A stretch of DNA of 49,741 bases, from the NCBI RefSeq assembly GCF_002252705.1, contig NZ_NQLA01000022.1:1-49741 (forward strand), written 5' to 3'. Below, piece after piece: positions 1-9,704 of the stretch. The notes beneath the pieces are model-generated. The model was not told the DNA's origin. It searched no databases and was given only the letters and a program-made list of their open reading frames with translations. This DNA comes from Vulcanococcus limneticus LL. Lineage in GTDB: Bacteria; Cyanobacteriota; Cyanobacteriia; PCC-6307; Cyanobiaceae. The stretch's first letter is position 1. Each line of letters starts with the position of its first letter. Both the position numbers and the translations under genes were made by a program.

Positions 1-38
1 CCGCACCTCCGGAATGACAGCTCGTCATTCCACCTTGT

Positions 39-398
39 TCAACCTCTGATCAGGGCATTCGGGCCTCGGGATTTACACCACGCGAAGGGACGCGGCCCAT
101 CTGATTGCTCTGATGAGGTAAATGTGATCTTCTTTGCTGCCTGTTCGGGCTCTATTCCGCTGCTGAAATCGTCGTAGATCCTGCAAACGGCCTCACCAAT
201 CTTCTTGGCGTGATCGAAGTGCCAGGGGATCGGTAGTTGTATCTGACGCCGCTTGCCGCCGCCCGCTTTGGCCGTGATGTTCAGTCTGGCGAAGCCTCGA
301 TGCTCCGTGAGCGCCCAGCCCCTTGGACATCCCTTGCGGGACAAGGCGTGAGCGGTCTCGACGCGGATGGCGATCTCCCAGGGGGCTGCCTCAGCCAT
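39..398 (-). pseudogene. Integrase N-terminal fragment (probable tyrosine recombinase relic)
   Basis: A 119-residue ORF whose start resembles the N-terminal, arm-binding part of cyanobacterial tyrosine recombinases (PWEIAIRVETAHALSRKGC, then a basic stretch AKAGGGKRRQIQLPIPW). No catalytic domain (R..HxxR..Y) follows: the frame closes at position 39 and the last 15 or so residues look unrelated. It lies immediately downstream of the 3' end of tRNA-Gly on the same strand, the usual position of an integrase that entered at that tRNA. One counted line inside it is about 48 % GC against about 70 % in core genes here. I infer a truncated, probably inactive integrase. It could instead be an intact small protein, and the family call rests on recalled similarity. 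Confidence 0.5.
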
Positions 399-421
399 GT
401 GAGAAGGTCTGTGAGAAGGTC
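398..421. repeat. 12-bp tandem duplication next to the integrase relic
   Basis: TGTGAGAAGGTC occurs twice back to back (398-409 and 410-421), touching the start codon of the integrase-like ORF. This could be an arm-type recombinase site, an excisionase site or simple slippage; nothing decides between them. Confidence 0.6.
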
Positions 422-524
422 GGTCCTACAGCCTGGCACGGCCTGTCAGGTGCGGTCAGCCGTTGGCAGCCCTAAAGCCAGTGCCAGACTAGCTTTTTGG
501 GGGATTTCTCAGTCCTGGACTAGA

Positions 525-596
525 AGCGGGTGACCGGGCTCGAACCGGCGACGTTCAGCTTGGGAAGCTGACATTCTACCACTGAATTACACCCGC
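525..596 (-). tRNA. tRNA-Gly (anticodon CCC)
   Basis: The minus strand reads GCGGGTG at the 5' end and CACCCGC at the 3' end, giving a seven-pair acceptor stem. The D-loop is of the AGTGGTAGA type, the anticodon arm has stem TCAGC/GCTGA around the loop TTCCCAA (anticodon CCC), and the T-arm contains GGTTCGAGCC. The discriminator base is T and CCA is not encoded. It decodes GGG. The integrase-like ORF begins about 125 bp beyond its 3' end, so this is a likely island attachment site. Confidence 0.93.
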
Positions 597-647
597 AAAA
601 AGAGAAATAGAGCGTTGAAAGCCCTCTAGCCTCATGAGGTCAACTTA

Positions 648-688
648 GCAAACTGCCGACTGGCCCCACTGGCGAGCCGGCAGTTTGC
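648..688 (-). terminator. Hairpin terminator after the lipoprotein gene
   Basis: A perfect 11-bp inverted repeat (GCAAACTGCCG at 648-658, CGGCAGTTTGC at 678-688) with a 19-nt loop begins 17 nt after the stop of the minus-strand lipoprotein gene. There is no long U-run, so it may act as a weak terminator or as 3'-end protection. Confidence 0.5.
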
Positions 689-705
689 CCCTTGGCGCTT
701 CTCCG

Positions 706-1155
706 TCAGGGCTTGGCAGCAGGCTGGGGGATTTCGCTGCACTTCACGGTGGCGGAGAGCTGACGACGGGCGGCGATCACCGGCTGAGCCTTGGTGCGGA
801 GTTCGTTGGCGGCCTCCTCCAGGGTCAGCTTCTTGTTGGAGGTGACCTGACTCACTTGCCCCTTGAAGGACTTGAGCTGATCCTGGAAGCTCTGCAACCG
901 CAGCTTCTCCAGCTTCTTCTCGGAGGCCTGAAGGGCCTCCAGGGCTGTGCCGAGAGCCTTGTCGGCGGCGGCGGCCTCCCCGACTGTGGAGGTGGGCCTG
1001 AGGGCCGCGACCTGGTCGAGGGCCTGGCCGACGGCCCTCAGCTGGGCACAGACCTGGTCCTCGGTCCGCTGCTTGCGCTCGGCGAGGTCAGGCTTCTGGC
1101 AGGCAGAGGTGCTGAGGGCCACGAGGCCAAGAAGAGCAATAATGGAACGGCGCAT
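706..1155 (-). CDS. Small lipoprotein of unknown function
   Basis: 149 residues from the ATG that gives MRRSIIALLGLVALSTSACQ. This is a clean lipoprotein signal peptide with lipobox STSAC, so Cys19 should be lipidated and the mature protein membrane-anchored. The longer reading frame upstream would bury the signal and is rejected as the start. The mature part is alpha-helical and rich in Ala, Leu, Lys and Glu, with a likely coiled coil around residues 65-110 and one further Cys near the C-terminus. I recognise no domain. A strong hairpin follows the stop codon, suggesting it is the last gene of its transcript. Confidence 0.7.
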   Translation of the reverse strand: MRRSIIALLGLVALSTSACQKPDLAERKQRTEDQVCAQLRAVGQALDQVAALRPTSTVGEAAAADKALGTALEALQASEKKLEKLRLQSFQDQLKSFKGQVSQVTSNKKLTLEEAANELRTKAQPVIAARRQLSATVKCSEIPQPAAKP

Positions 1156-1253
1156 GACGAAGCAAGACTGTTCACCACGAACAGTAGGAACATCCGCTGT
1201 TTTCGCCACGTGCTCCGCTTCCCGGCTCAGGGACTCCCCTCAGGGGCACACCG

Positions 1254-2405
1254 TCATTGGCTCAGTGCCGCCGCTGCCGCGGCTACGCCGGCACCCGTGG
1301 TTCCCTTGTGCAGGCCCAGCCCCTGCAGGGTGGCCTCGATGGCAGCCACGGCGGTGAGCACGTCTCGGTCGCAGACGAAGCCCAGATGGCCGATGCGGAA
1401 CACCTTGCCCTTGAGGTGGTCCTGGCCGCCGGCCAGCAGGATGTCGAAGCGGTCCTTCACCGCCTTGCGCAGAGCTTCGGCGTCGATGCCCTCGGGCGCC
1501 ACCGCGGTGATGGCAGGGCTGCCATGGCCCTCGGCGGCATAGAGGGGCAGGCCGATCGCCTTCATGCCGGCCTGGGCGGCGGCGCGGTGGCGGGCATGGC
1601 GGCTGAAGATCGCCTCCAGACCTTCCTTCTGCATGATCTCCAGCGACGCCTCCAGGGCGAAGTAGAGGTTGATGGCCGGGGTGAAGGGGTTGCTGTCCGC
1701 CTTGGCGGATTTGCGGTACTTGCCCAGATCCAGATAGAACTTGGGCAGATCGGCGTGCTTGTAGGCCTCCCACGCCTTGTCGCTCACGGCCACGAAGGCC
1801 AGGCCCGGCGGCATCATGTAGCCCTTCTGGGAGCCGGAACCCACCACGTCCAGGCCCCAGGCATCCATGGGCACGTTGGTGGCGCCCAGGCTGGTGACGC
1901 AGTCCGCGATCGTGAGGGCCGTGCCGTGGGCCCTCACGTGCCGGGCGATGGTCTCCAGGTCGTTGATCACGCCCGTGGAGGTTTCCGAGTGGGTGAGGAT
2001 CACGGCCTTGATCGCCTTGGCCGTGTCGGCCTCCAGGGCGGCGCGGAAGGCCTCGGGATCCAGCGGCTGGCCCCACTCGGCCTTGATCACCTGCACATCC
2101 AGGCCGTAGGCCTGGGCCACCTTCACCCAGCGCTCGCCGAACTTGCCGTTGTCACCGCAGAGGACCTTGTCGCCCTTGCTCAGGAAGTTGATGATCCCGG
2201 CTTCCATGGCGGCGGTGCCGCTGCCGGTGAGCACGAGCACGTCGTTGCTGGTCTGATGCAGCCACTGCAGCTGCTCGGTGGTGCGCTTGACGATCTTCTG
2301 GAAATCGGCGCTGCGGTGGCCGATCGGGTGGCGGCCCAGCGCCAGCAGCACCGTTTCCGGCACCGGGGTGGGGCCGGGAATCATCAGGGTGAGCTTGTCC
2401 TGCAT
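1254..2405 (-). CDS. Class-V PLP aminotransferase (alanine/serine-glyoxylate type)
   Basis: 383 residues. The N-terminus LTLMIPGPTPVPETVLLAL, the glycine motif LTGSGTAAMEA (about residues 59-69) and the PLP-lysine segment GSGSQKGYMMPPG (Lys194) match the alanine-glyoxylate/serine-pyruvate aminotransferase branch of fold-type I class V enzymes. In cyanobacteria the family is often annotated as the soluble hydrogenase 42-kDa subunit, a historical name. It probably transaminates glyoxylate from photorespiration, with alanine or serine as amino donor. The frame stays open far upstream through cbiD and guaA, but homology begins at this ATG. It is transcribed divergently from cbiD with 114 bp between the start codons. 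Confidence 0.88.
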   Translation of the reverse strand: MQDKLTLMIPGPTPVPETVLLALGRHPIGHRSADFQKIVKRTTEQLQWLHQTSNDVLVLTGSGTAAMEAGIINFLSKGDKVLCGDNGKFGERWVKVAQAYGLDVQVIKAEWGQPLDPEAFRAALEADTAKAIKAVILTHSETSTGVINDLETIARHVRAHGTALTIADCVTSLGATNVPMDAWGLDVVGSGSQKGYMMPPGLAFVAVSDKAWEAYKHADLPKFYLDLGKYRKSAKADSNPFTPAINLYFALEASLEIMQKEGLEAIFSRHARHRAAAQAGMKAIGLPLYAAEGHGSPAITAVAPEGIDAEALRKAVKDRFDILLAGGQDHLKGKVFRIGHLGFVCDRDVLTAVAAIEATLQGLGLHKGTTGAGVAAAAAALSQ

Positions 2406-2464
2406 GGGCGGGGCGGCGGGTGGCGGGGCGGATCGCGAGCGACGCCGGAGCGGCGCAATCGACC

Positions 2465-2470
2465 ACCATA
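2465..2470 (-). promoter_or_regulatory. Putative -10 for the aminotransferase gene
   Basis: TATGGT on the minus strand, preceded by a run of six T, lies 59 nt before the aminotransferase ATG. No -35 box is evident. Confidence 0.35.
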
Positions 2471-2519
2471 AAAAACGGAGTTCCTGCCGCCCCCCTGGCG
2501 GCGCCTGAGCGCGACGGCC

Positions 2520-3707
2520 ATGGCTACAAGCGGGTACACGCTGCCGGTGTGGGTGGCCGCCGCGGCCCGGGCCGCCTTGGCCCAGCTGCGGGGCGAGCCG
2601 TTCCAGGCGGAGCAGCTGCTGCTGCTGGAGCAGGAAGGGGCCGCCGGGCCCCAGTTGGTGCCGGTGGTGGCCGCCGCCCCTCTGGGCGAAGGTCGGGCCC
2701 TGGCGGTGGCCCGCTGCGACCCCGGTGATGGCCTGGACCTCACCCGCGGGCTGGTGGTGTGGGTGGAGGCCAGCTGGCGGACCCTGCAGCCGCCGGCGGG
2801 CACGGCTTCCCCGGAGGCGCCGATCCAGCGGTCCCCTGACGATCCGGCCTGGCTGGAGCTGCAGGCCGGCGAGGGCGTGGGGGTCCACGCCGCCACGCGG
2901 CAGCTCTGCCTCTCGGTCTTTGCCCGCCGCCTGCTGGAGCACAACCTGCGGCCGCTGCTGCCGGCGGGGCGGGTCCTGCGCCTGCAGGTGATCTTCCCCG
3001 TGGGCCGGCGCCTGGCGGAGCGCACCAGCAACGCCGCCTTCGGCGTGGTGGATGGGCTGGCCCTGATCGGCACCCAGGCGCTGGTGCAGCGCAGCGCTGC
3101 CCCGGACCAGCTGGCGGCGGCCCGCTCCGAGCTGGCCCGCCGGGTGGCGACGCCGGAGTTCAGCGGCGATCTGGTGATGGTGATCGGCGAGAACGGCCTG
3201 GACCTGGCGCCCCAGCTGGGCCTGCCACCGGCGCTGCTGCTCAAGGCCGGCAACTGGCTGGGCCCGCTGCTGGTGGCGGCGGCCGAGCAGGGGGTGCGGC
3301 GGCTGCTGCTGTTCGGCTACCAGGGCAAGTTGATCAAGCTGGCGGGCGGCATCTTCCACACCCACCACCACCTGGCTGATGGCCGCGCCGAGGTGCTCAC
3401 GGCCCTGGCGGCCCTCGAGGGCCTTCCCCATGCCCAGCTGCGGCGGCTGCATGCCGCCGCCACGGTGGAGGCGGCCCTGGCGGACCTGGCCGCGGCGGAT
3501 CCCGGGGCGGCGGAACGGCTGCGGCGCCGCATTGCCGCGGAGGTGGAGCAGCGCAGCGCCGCCTACCTGGCCCGTTATGGCCAGCAGGCCATGGCGGTGG
3601 GGGCTGCGCTGTTCAACCGCAGTCGGGGTCTTGCCGCCCTGGGCCCGCTGGGGTCCGAGCTCTGGGGGGCCTTCAGCGCCGAGACCGCGTTCAGGGCCGA
3701 GATCTAG
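2520..3707 (+). CDS. cbiD: Cobalt-precorrin-5B C1-methyltransferase
   Basis: 395 residues. CbiD methylates C1 of the corrin ring using S-adenosylmethionine in the anaerobic (early cobalt) cobalamin or pseudocobalamin pathway. Family motifs are ERTSNAAFGVVDGLALIGT (about residues 167-185), the glycine-rich KAGNWLGPLLVAAAEQG and the segment FGYQGKLIKLAGGIFHTHHH, typical of CbiD. Length is near the family norm of 350-390. It sits 183 bp upstream of guaA on the same strand. A second cobalamin gene, cobH, lies 35 kb away. No cobalamin riboswitch is visible in front of it. Confidence 0.93.
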   Translation: MATSGYTLPVWVAAAARAALAQLRGEPFQAEQLLLLEQEGAAGPQLVPVVAAAPLGEGRALAVARCDPGDGLDLTRGLVVWVEASWRTLQPPAGTASPEAPIQRSPDDPAWLELQAGEGVGVHAATRQLCLSVFARRLLEHNLRPLLPAGRVLRLQVIFPVGRRLAERTSNAAFGVVDGLALIGTQALVQRSAAPDQLAAARSELARRVATPEFSGDLVMVIGENGLDLAPQLGLPPALLLKAGNWLGPLLVAAAEQGVRRLLLFGYQGKLIKLAGGIFHTHHHLADGRAEVLTALAALEGLPHAQLRRLHAAATVEAALADLAAADPGAAERLRRRIAAEVEQRSAAYLARYGQQAMAVGAALFNRSRGLAALGPLGSELWGAFSAETAFRAEI

Positions 3708-3890
3708 GGTGCACCCACTGTTCCGGTGGCCCCTCCAGCCGCCTGCGCCCCCCGCCGCGCCCCCCAGCCCGACCGTTCGGCCCCGGGCCGTTCGGTTCCC
3801 TTCCCCCTGGATCCCCGGCCGCGCTGCCGCTGGTCCTGGCCCAGTCCTTCGGCGCCCGCGCCCCGATTCCTCGCCCCGCTTCCATTCCCC

Positions 3891-5486
<1,596 letters not shown>

Positions 5487-5544
5487 GGCCCAGCAACGGC
5501 CCCTGAGGCGCGGCCGGTCGCTGGCCAGTCCGGGGGCCCTCCGT

Positions 5545-5550
5545 TACCCT
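5545..5550 (+). promoter_or_regulatory. Putative -10 for the 5573 gene
   Basis: TACCCT lies 22 nt before the TTG start at 5573, fitting the TANNNT pattern seen repeatedly in this window. Confidence 0.35.
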
Positions 5551-5572
5551 CGGGGCCCTCGGCCTTGGAGTC

Positions 5573-6211
5573 TTGACCGCCGCCCCTCAGCAGGACCTCC
5601 AGCTGCAGCGCCGACTCCAGCAGGACAGCATTGAGCTGGCCGGCAAGGTCATCTACCTCAATCCTTTCCTCTACTGGCGTCGCTTCGACACCAACACCGA
5701 CCGCTGGCTGCGGGAGCCCGGCCAGCTGCCGGAGGACCAGATCGCCCGCAACCGCCAGCGCTTCTACCCCGAGCTCGCCTGGGACCAGCTGCCGGCCGAG
5801 GAGCTCGCCGTGAAGGAAGGGGCGGTGGAGATGTTCCTCAAGAGCCTGGAGCTGATCAGCACCTTCAACCCTGAGCTCAGCGCCGGCCACCTGCTGGAGG
5901 TGGAGCGCAAGATGGCCGTGACCAAGAAGCGGGCCTTCGAGCGCTGGGTGGCCAAGGCCCTGCGGCGGCGCCAGCGACAGCAGACCAGCGAGCGGCGCCG
6001 CTTCGATCGGGAGCGCCTGCTGCGCGACTGGGGCGAGTGGCTGGCCCTGCCCACCACCCGTCAGGCCCTGCTGCCGGCCACGGCCGCGCTGGTGCTGGCC
6101 GGCTCCGTGGGCTGGTGGCTCGGGGCCCAGCAGTTCTGCCGTCAGCAGATTGTCCAGCCCGGCATCGATAAGTCCGGTATCGCCCAGCCCGGCACCGGCC
6201 GCACGCCCTGA
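5573..6211 (+). CDS. Conserved-type membrane-anchored protein of unknown function
   Basis: 212 residues from a TTG start with GGAG just upstream (a short spacing of 2-3 nt). The protein is rich in Arg, Gln and Glu. Around residues 20-60 it has the aromatic segment YLNPFLYWRRFDTN; residues 100-160 are a basic predicted helix, and one hydrophobic segment (about residues 165-190, ending in GSVGWWLGA) should cross the membrane. The topology suggests a cytoplasmic N-terminal domain and a short external tail. I do not recognise the family. It sits between guaA and a second unknown gene that overlaps mrdA, so a cell-envelope role is possible but only inferred. Confidence 0.65.
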   Translation: MTAAPQQDLQLQRRLQQDSIELAGKVIYLNPFLYWRRFDTNTDRWLREPGQLPEDQIARNRQRFYPELAWDQLPAEELAVKEGAVEMFLKSLELISTFNPELSAGHLLEVERKMAVTKKRAFERWVAKALRRRQRQQTSERRRFDRERLLRDWGEWLALPTTRQALLPATAALVLAGSVGWWLGAQQFCRQQIVQPGIDKSGIAQPGTGRTP

Positions 6212-6268
6212 GCCCCGGGCCCTGCAGACTGGAGGGACTCTGCGCGTGACCGGCCCGTCCGGTGTGCC

Positions 6269-6709
6269 ATGGCGGCTGATCCCCTCGATGCCCTGCGTCT
6301 GGCCCTGATGCAGGACGTTCTGCCGATGGGCATGGCCGTCGTGGAGCGGGCCCGTAGGTCCGGGCCCCAGGGGGTGGTTGAGGTGTTCACCGCCGGTGGG
6401 GACCCCCTGGCCCAGCTCAAGCAGGAGGGCGAGCCGGCTGCCCGCGGCGTGCGCGAGAACCTCGACCGGCTTCAGCCCGGCCTGGGCAATCCCGTGATCA
6501 AGGTGAGTGTCCAGGACGTGCCGGCGGAGTCGTCACCATCAAGCGGTTCGACGTCCAGCGGTTCGAGCTCCAGCGGTTCGGCGTCCAGCGCCGCGGCCCA
6601 GGCCACGGGCCCGGAGCGGGCGGTCTTGCAGGCGACCCTGGCGCGGATCGACGCCCGCCTGCGGTTGCTGGAGCAGCGCCTGGAGCTAGCCGGCGGGGAG
6701 CAACCCTGA
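6269..6709 (+). CDS. Small protein with Ser/Gly repeat linker, overlaps mrdA
   Basis: 146 residues. An N-terminal helical segment (residues 1-80, beginning MAADPLDALRLALMQDVLP) is joined to a C-terminal helix (about 115-146, LARIDARLRLLEQRLELA) by a linker of three SGSxS pentapeptides. Its TGA overlaps the mrdA ATG (ATGs share position 6709), implying translational coupling with PBP2. No signal peptide or membrane segment is visible and I do not recognise the family. The coupling suggests, without proof, that it works with PBP2 or the elongation machinery. Confidence 0.68.
   Translation: MAADPLDALRLALMQDVLPMGMAVVERARRSGPQGVVEVFTAGGDPLAQLKQEGEPAARGVRENLDRLQPGLGNPVIKVSVQDVPAESSPSSGSTSSGSSSSGSASSAAAQATGPERAVLQATLARIDARLRLLEQRLELAGGEQP
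6542..6586 (+). repeat. Three 15-bp in-frame tandem repeats (SGSxS linker)
   Basis: AGCGGTTCGACGTCC, AGCGGTTCGAGCTCC and AGCGGTTCGGCGTCC follow one another without gaps inside the small gene before mrdA, each encoding Ser-Gly-Ser-X-Ser. The period is a multiple of three, so copy-number change would alter linker length without a frameshift. Confidence 0.85.
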
Positions 6710-8487
6710 TGGTGCGGGGCTTCGGCGCCATCGCCCCCTCCACCCGCCACACCGGCATGCAGCAGCAGCCGGTGGTGCTGCTGGTGGTTGTGCTGCTGTT
6801 CAGCGGGGCCATGGTGGCCCGCCTGGTGTGGCTGCAGATCCTGCACGGCCGCGAGAACCTGGCCCTGGCCGACGAGAACCGCATCCGGCTGGTGCCGCGC
6901 AATCCGATGCGCGGCCGCATCCTCGACCACGACGGGCGGGTGCTGGCCTCCAGCAGGCTCACCTACAACCTCTACATCCAGCCCCGTCTGGTCAGCGACG
7001 GCCAGTGGCCCGGCCTGCGCGACCGCCTGGCCAGTCTGGTGGGGGTGCCGGCGTCTGAGCTCGATCGGCAGCGCCGCGCCGGCCGCAACAACGAGGGCTA
7101 CCGGATCGAGCTGGCGGGCAACCTCAGGCCCGAGCAGGTGCTGCGCTTCCGCGAGCAGGCCCCGAATCTGGCCGGCGCCGAGGTGGATGTCGACTACCTG
7201 CGGGCCTATCCCTACGGCAGCCTCGCCGCCCATGTGCTGGGTTACACCAGCTCGGTCACCGCGGAGGAGTACGACAAGCTCGCCGAGAAGGGCTACCGGG
7301 TGCAGGACCGCATCGGCCGCAGCGGTGTGGAGCGGGTGTTCGAATCCACCCTTCGCGGCGAGTGGGGCGGCCAGCAGCTGGAGGTGAACGCCGCTGGCCA
7401 GGTGCAGCGGGTGCTGGGCGACAAGCAGGCCCGCGCCGGCAAGGACCTGCGCCTCACCCTGGACCTGGAGCTGCAGAAGACGGCCGAGCGCGCCCTCGAC
7501 GGCGTGCGCAAGGGGGCGATCATCGCCATGGATCCCCAAACTGGCGCGATCCGGGCCATGGCCAGCCGCCCCACCTTCGATCCCAACATCTTTTCCACCG
7601 GTCCCACCACGGCCCAGTGGAACGACCTGAGCCGGCCCGAGGCGCCGATGCTCAACCGCGCCTTCCAGGGCTTCCCGCCCGCCAGCACCTTCAAGGTCGT
7701 CACCACGATCGCTGGCATCGAATCGGGCGCACTGCCCGCGAACGGCACCCTGCCGACGATGAATTCCTTCTGCTACTACGGCCAGTGCTACGCCGACCAT
7801 GGCGCCTTCGGCGCGATTGGCTATCCCTTCGCCCTGGCGGTGAGCAGTAACAGCTTCTATTACCAGCTCGGCCTCAAGGTGGGCCCCGACCAGCTGTTCC
7901 AGGCGGCCCGGCGCCTGGGCTACGGCAGCCTCACCGGGGTGGAGCTGAGCAACGAGGAGACCGAGGGTCTGCTGGGGGACGCGGCCTGGAAGCGGCGGGT
8001 ACTGGGGGAGCCCTGGACCCCCGTGGACACGATCACCTCCGCCATCGGCCAGGGTGCGGTCACGGTGACCCCGATCCAGATGGCACGGCTCTACGGGGCC
8101 ATCGCCAACGGCGGCTGGCTGGTGACGCCCCACCTGGTGGAGAAGCCGACCAAGCGGGTGTGGCTCGGCCTGCGGCCCGACACCCTGCGGGTGCTGCGCA
8201 AGGGCCTGCGCGATGTGGTGACCGAGGGCACCGGCAAGGTGCTCAACGATCCGTCCTTGCCGCCCGTGGCCGGCAAGACCGGCACTGGCGAAGATCCGCC
8301 CCGGCCGGACCATGCCTGGTTCGGGGGGTATGCGCCGGCTGACAAGCCCAGCCTGGTGATTGTGGCCTTCGGCGAGAACAGCGGCGGCTACGGCGGCACG
8401 GTCGCGGCGCCGATGGTGAAGGCCCTGATGACCACCTGGTTCCGCGGCTCCCTGGCGGCGGATGGGGCCCGGCCCAAAGCCGGCTAA
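6709..8487 (+). CDS. mrdA: Penicillin-binding protein 2 (elongation transpeptidase)
   Basis: 592 residues. A single N-terminal transmembrane helix (about residues 20-42) is followed by the dimerisation/pedestal domain (RNPMRGRILDHDGRVLA at about 64-80) and the transpeptidase domain. The penicillin-binding motifs are complete: the SxxK Ser326 in PASTFK, the SxN in AVSSNSF, and the KTG in AGKTGTG (Lys523). It cross-links peptidoglycan during lateral growth, acting in the periplasm. The start overlaps the stop of the preceding small gene. The gene ends 21 bp from the convergent sqdX gene. Confidence 0.94.
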   Translation: MVRGFGAIAPSTRHTGMQQQPVVLLVVVLLFSGAMVARLVWLQILHGRENLALADENRIRLVPRNPMRGRILDHDGRVLASSRLTYNLYIQPRLVSDGQWPGLRDRLASLVGVPASELDRQRRAGRNNEGYRIELAGNLRPEQVLRFREQAPNLAGAEVDVDYLRAYPYGSLAAHVLGYTSSVTAEEYDKLAEKGYRVQDRIGRSGVERVFESTLRGEWGGQQLEVNAAGQVQRVLGDKQARAGKDLRLTLDLELQKTAERALDGVRKGAIIAMDPQTGAIRAMASRPTFDPNIFSTGPTTAQWNDLSRPEAPMLNRAFQGFPPASTFKVVTTIAGIESGALPANGTLPTMNSFCYYGQCYADHGAFGAIGYPFALAVSSNSFYYQLGLKVGPDQLFQAARRLGYGSLTGVELSNEETEGLLGDAAWKRRVLGEPWTPVDTITSAIGQGAVTVTPIQMARLYGAIANGGWLVTPHLVEKPTKRVWLGLRPDTLRVLRKGLRDVVTEGTGKVLNDPSLPPVAGKTGTGEDPPRPDHAWFGGYAPADKPSLVIVAFGENSGGYGGTVAAPMVKALMTTWFRGSLAADGARPKAG

Positions 8488-8497
8488 TTTCAGGCTC

Positions 8498-8513
8498 GCT
8501 GAGCTGCCTCAGC
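8498..8513. terminator. Small hairpin between convergent mrdA and sqdX
   Basis: GCTGAG-CTGC-CTCAGC, a six-pair stem with a four-base loop, covers the sqdX stop codon in the 21-bp gap. It has no U-run, so terminator function is weakly supported. Confidence 0.3.
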
Positions 8514-9660
8514 CCACGAGGGCCGGCCGACGGCTGCCGTTCAAGACCTGCCGGTAGTAGCCGCGCAGCTGCTCGGTGGCCCCGACCCAGCCCCAGCGCT
8601 CCGCCTCCTGGCGTGCGTTTTGGCGGAGTTGCTGGCGCTGGCTGCCATCCCCCAGCAGCCGCAGGGTGGCGGCGGTGAGGCTGCCGGCGCCGCCATCTCC
8701 GCCCTCGGGCTCATACAGGCAGCCGTTCTCGCCATCGGTCACGATGTCGGGGATGCCGCCCCGGTTGGCACCCACCACGGGACAGCCAGCGGCCATGGCC
8801 TCCAGCAGCACCAGGCCCAGGGTCTCCGTGCTGCTGGGGAACAGGAACGCGTCGGCGCTGGCGTAGGCGGACGCCAGCTCCTCCCCGGCCAGGTAGCCCA
8901 CGAAGGTGGTGGCGCTGCCGGCGAACAGGGTTTCCAGCTGCTGGCGGTAGGGCCCATCCCCCACCAGCGCCAGCCGCGCCCCGGGCAGGGCATCGAGCAC
9001 TGGCCGGATGCGCTCGATCTGCTTCTCGGCCGAGAGGCGGCCGATGTAAAGCAGCAACTGGTCCGTGTCGCTGCGGCCCCCCAGCAGCCGCTCGCGCATG
9101 GACTGGCTGCGCAGCTCGGGCCGGAACAGCTCGGTGTCCACCCCCCTCTGCCACAGGGCCGTGTGCTGGATGCCCCGCTCGCTCAGCTCCGCCACCATCG
9201 CCGTGGAGGTGCAGAGGTTGAGCTGGGCCTGGTTGTGGGCCGCCTTGAGCAGCTCCCACAGCACTGGCTCCAGCATCCCCAGCCCGTAGTGCTCCAGGTA
9301 CTTGGGCAGGTGAGTGTGGTAGCTGGCCACCAGCGGAATGCTGCGGGTCTTTGCTAGCCAGATGCCCCCCAGCCCCAGCACCGCCGGGTTCACCACGTGC
9401 ACCAGATCCGGCCCGAAGGCCTCGAGCGCCTCCGACACCGAGGGCCGCGGCAGGGCCAGCTTCAGCTCGGGGTAAAGGGGCAGGGGCAGGGCCGGCACCC
9501 CCACCACCCGGGCGCCCAGGTAGCTGGCAGGTGCGCCCTCTGGGCAGAAGACCAGCACCTCATCGCCGGCGGCCACAAGGTGCTGGATCGTCTTGGTGAG
9601 GCGGGTGACGATGCCGTCGACCTTTGGCAGGAAGGTCTCGGTGAACAGGGCAATCTTCAA
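8509..9660 (-). CDS. sqdX: Sulfoquinovosyltransferase (SQDG synthase)
   Basis: 383 residues, GT4 family with two Rossmann domains. The N-terminus MKIALFTETFLPKVDGIVTR, the acceptor-side SYHTHLPKYLEHYGLG (about residues 115-130) and the donor-side GRLSAEKQIERI and PSSTETLGLVLLEAMAAGCP match SqdX. It transfers sulfoquinovose from UDP-sulfoquinovose to diacylglycerol, making the thylakoid sulfolipid SQDG. It lies 44 bp downstream of sqdB on the same strand, and this two-gene order fits one operon for the whole pathway. Distinction from a generic GT4 rests on the sqdB neighbour and the motifs. Confidence 0.92.
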   Translation of the reverse strand: MKIALFTETFLPKVDGIVTRLTKTIQHLVAAGDEVLVFCPEGAPASYLGARVVGVPALPLPLYPELKLALPRPSVSEALEAFGPDLVHVVNPAVLGLGGIWLAKTRSIPLVASYHTHLPKYLEHYGLGMLEPVLWELLKAAHNQAQLNLCTSTAMVAELSERGIQHTALWQRGVDTELFRPELRSQSMRERLLGGRSDTDQLLLYIGRLSAEKQIERIRPVLDALPGARLALVGDGPYRQQLETLFAGSATTFVGYLAGEELASAYASADAFLFPSSTETLGLVLLEAMAAGCPVVGANRGGIPDIVTDGENGCLYEPEGGDGGAGSLTAATLRLLGDGSQRQQLRQNARQEAERWGWVGATEQLRGYYRQVLNGSRRPALVG

Positions 9661-9704
9661 GGGAGAACCGCCTGCAGAGGGGAACCGGGAGGGGTCGCGC
9701 CGGC

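Noticed and set aside
1-38. Copy of the tRNA-Gly 3' end as an attachment site
   Set aside because: No match to the tRNA 3' half appears left of the integrase relic within the window; the partner site may lie outside.
3708-3890. C-rich guaA leader as a Rho-utilisation site
   Set aside because: The composition would suit a rut site, but cyanobacteria are generally considered to lack Rho. The CCGTTCGG direct repeat inside it (3773, 3788) is short and may be chance.
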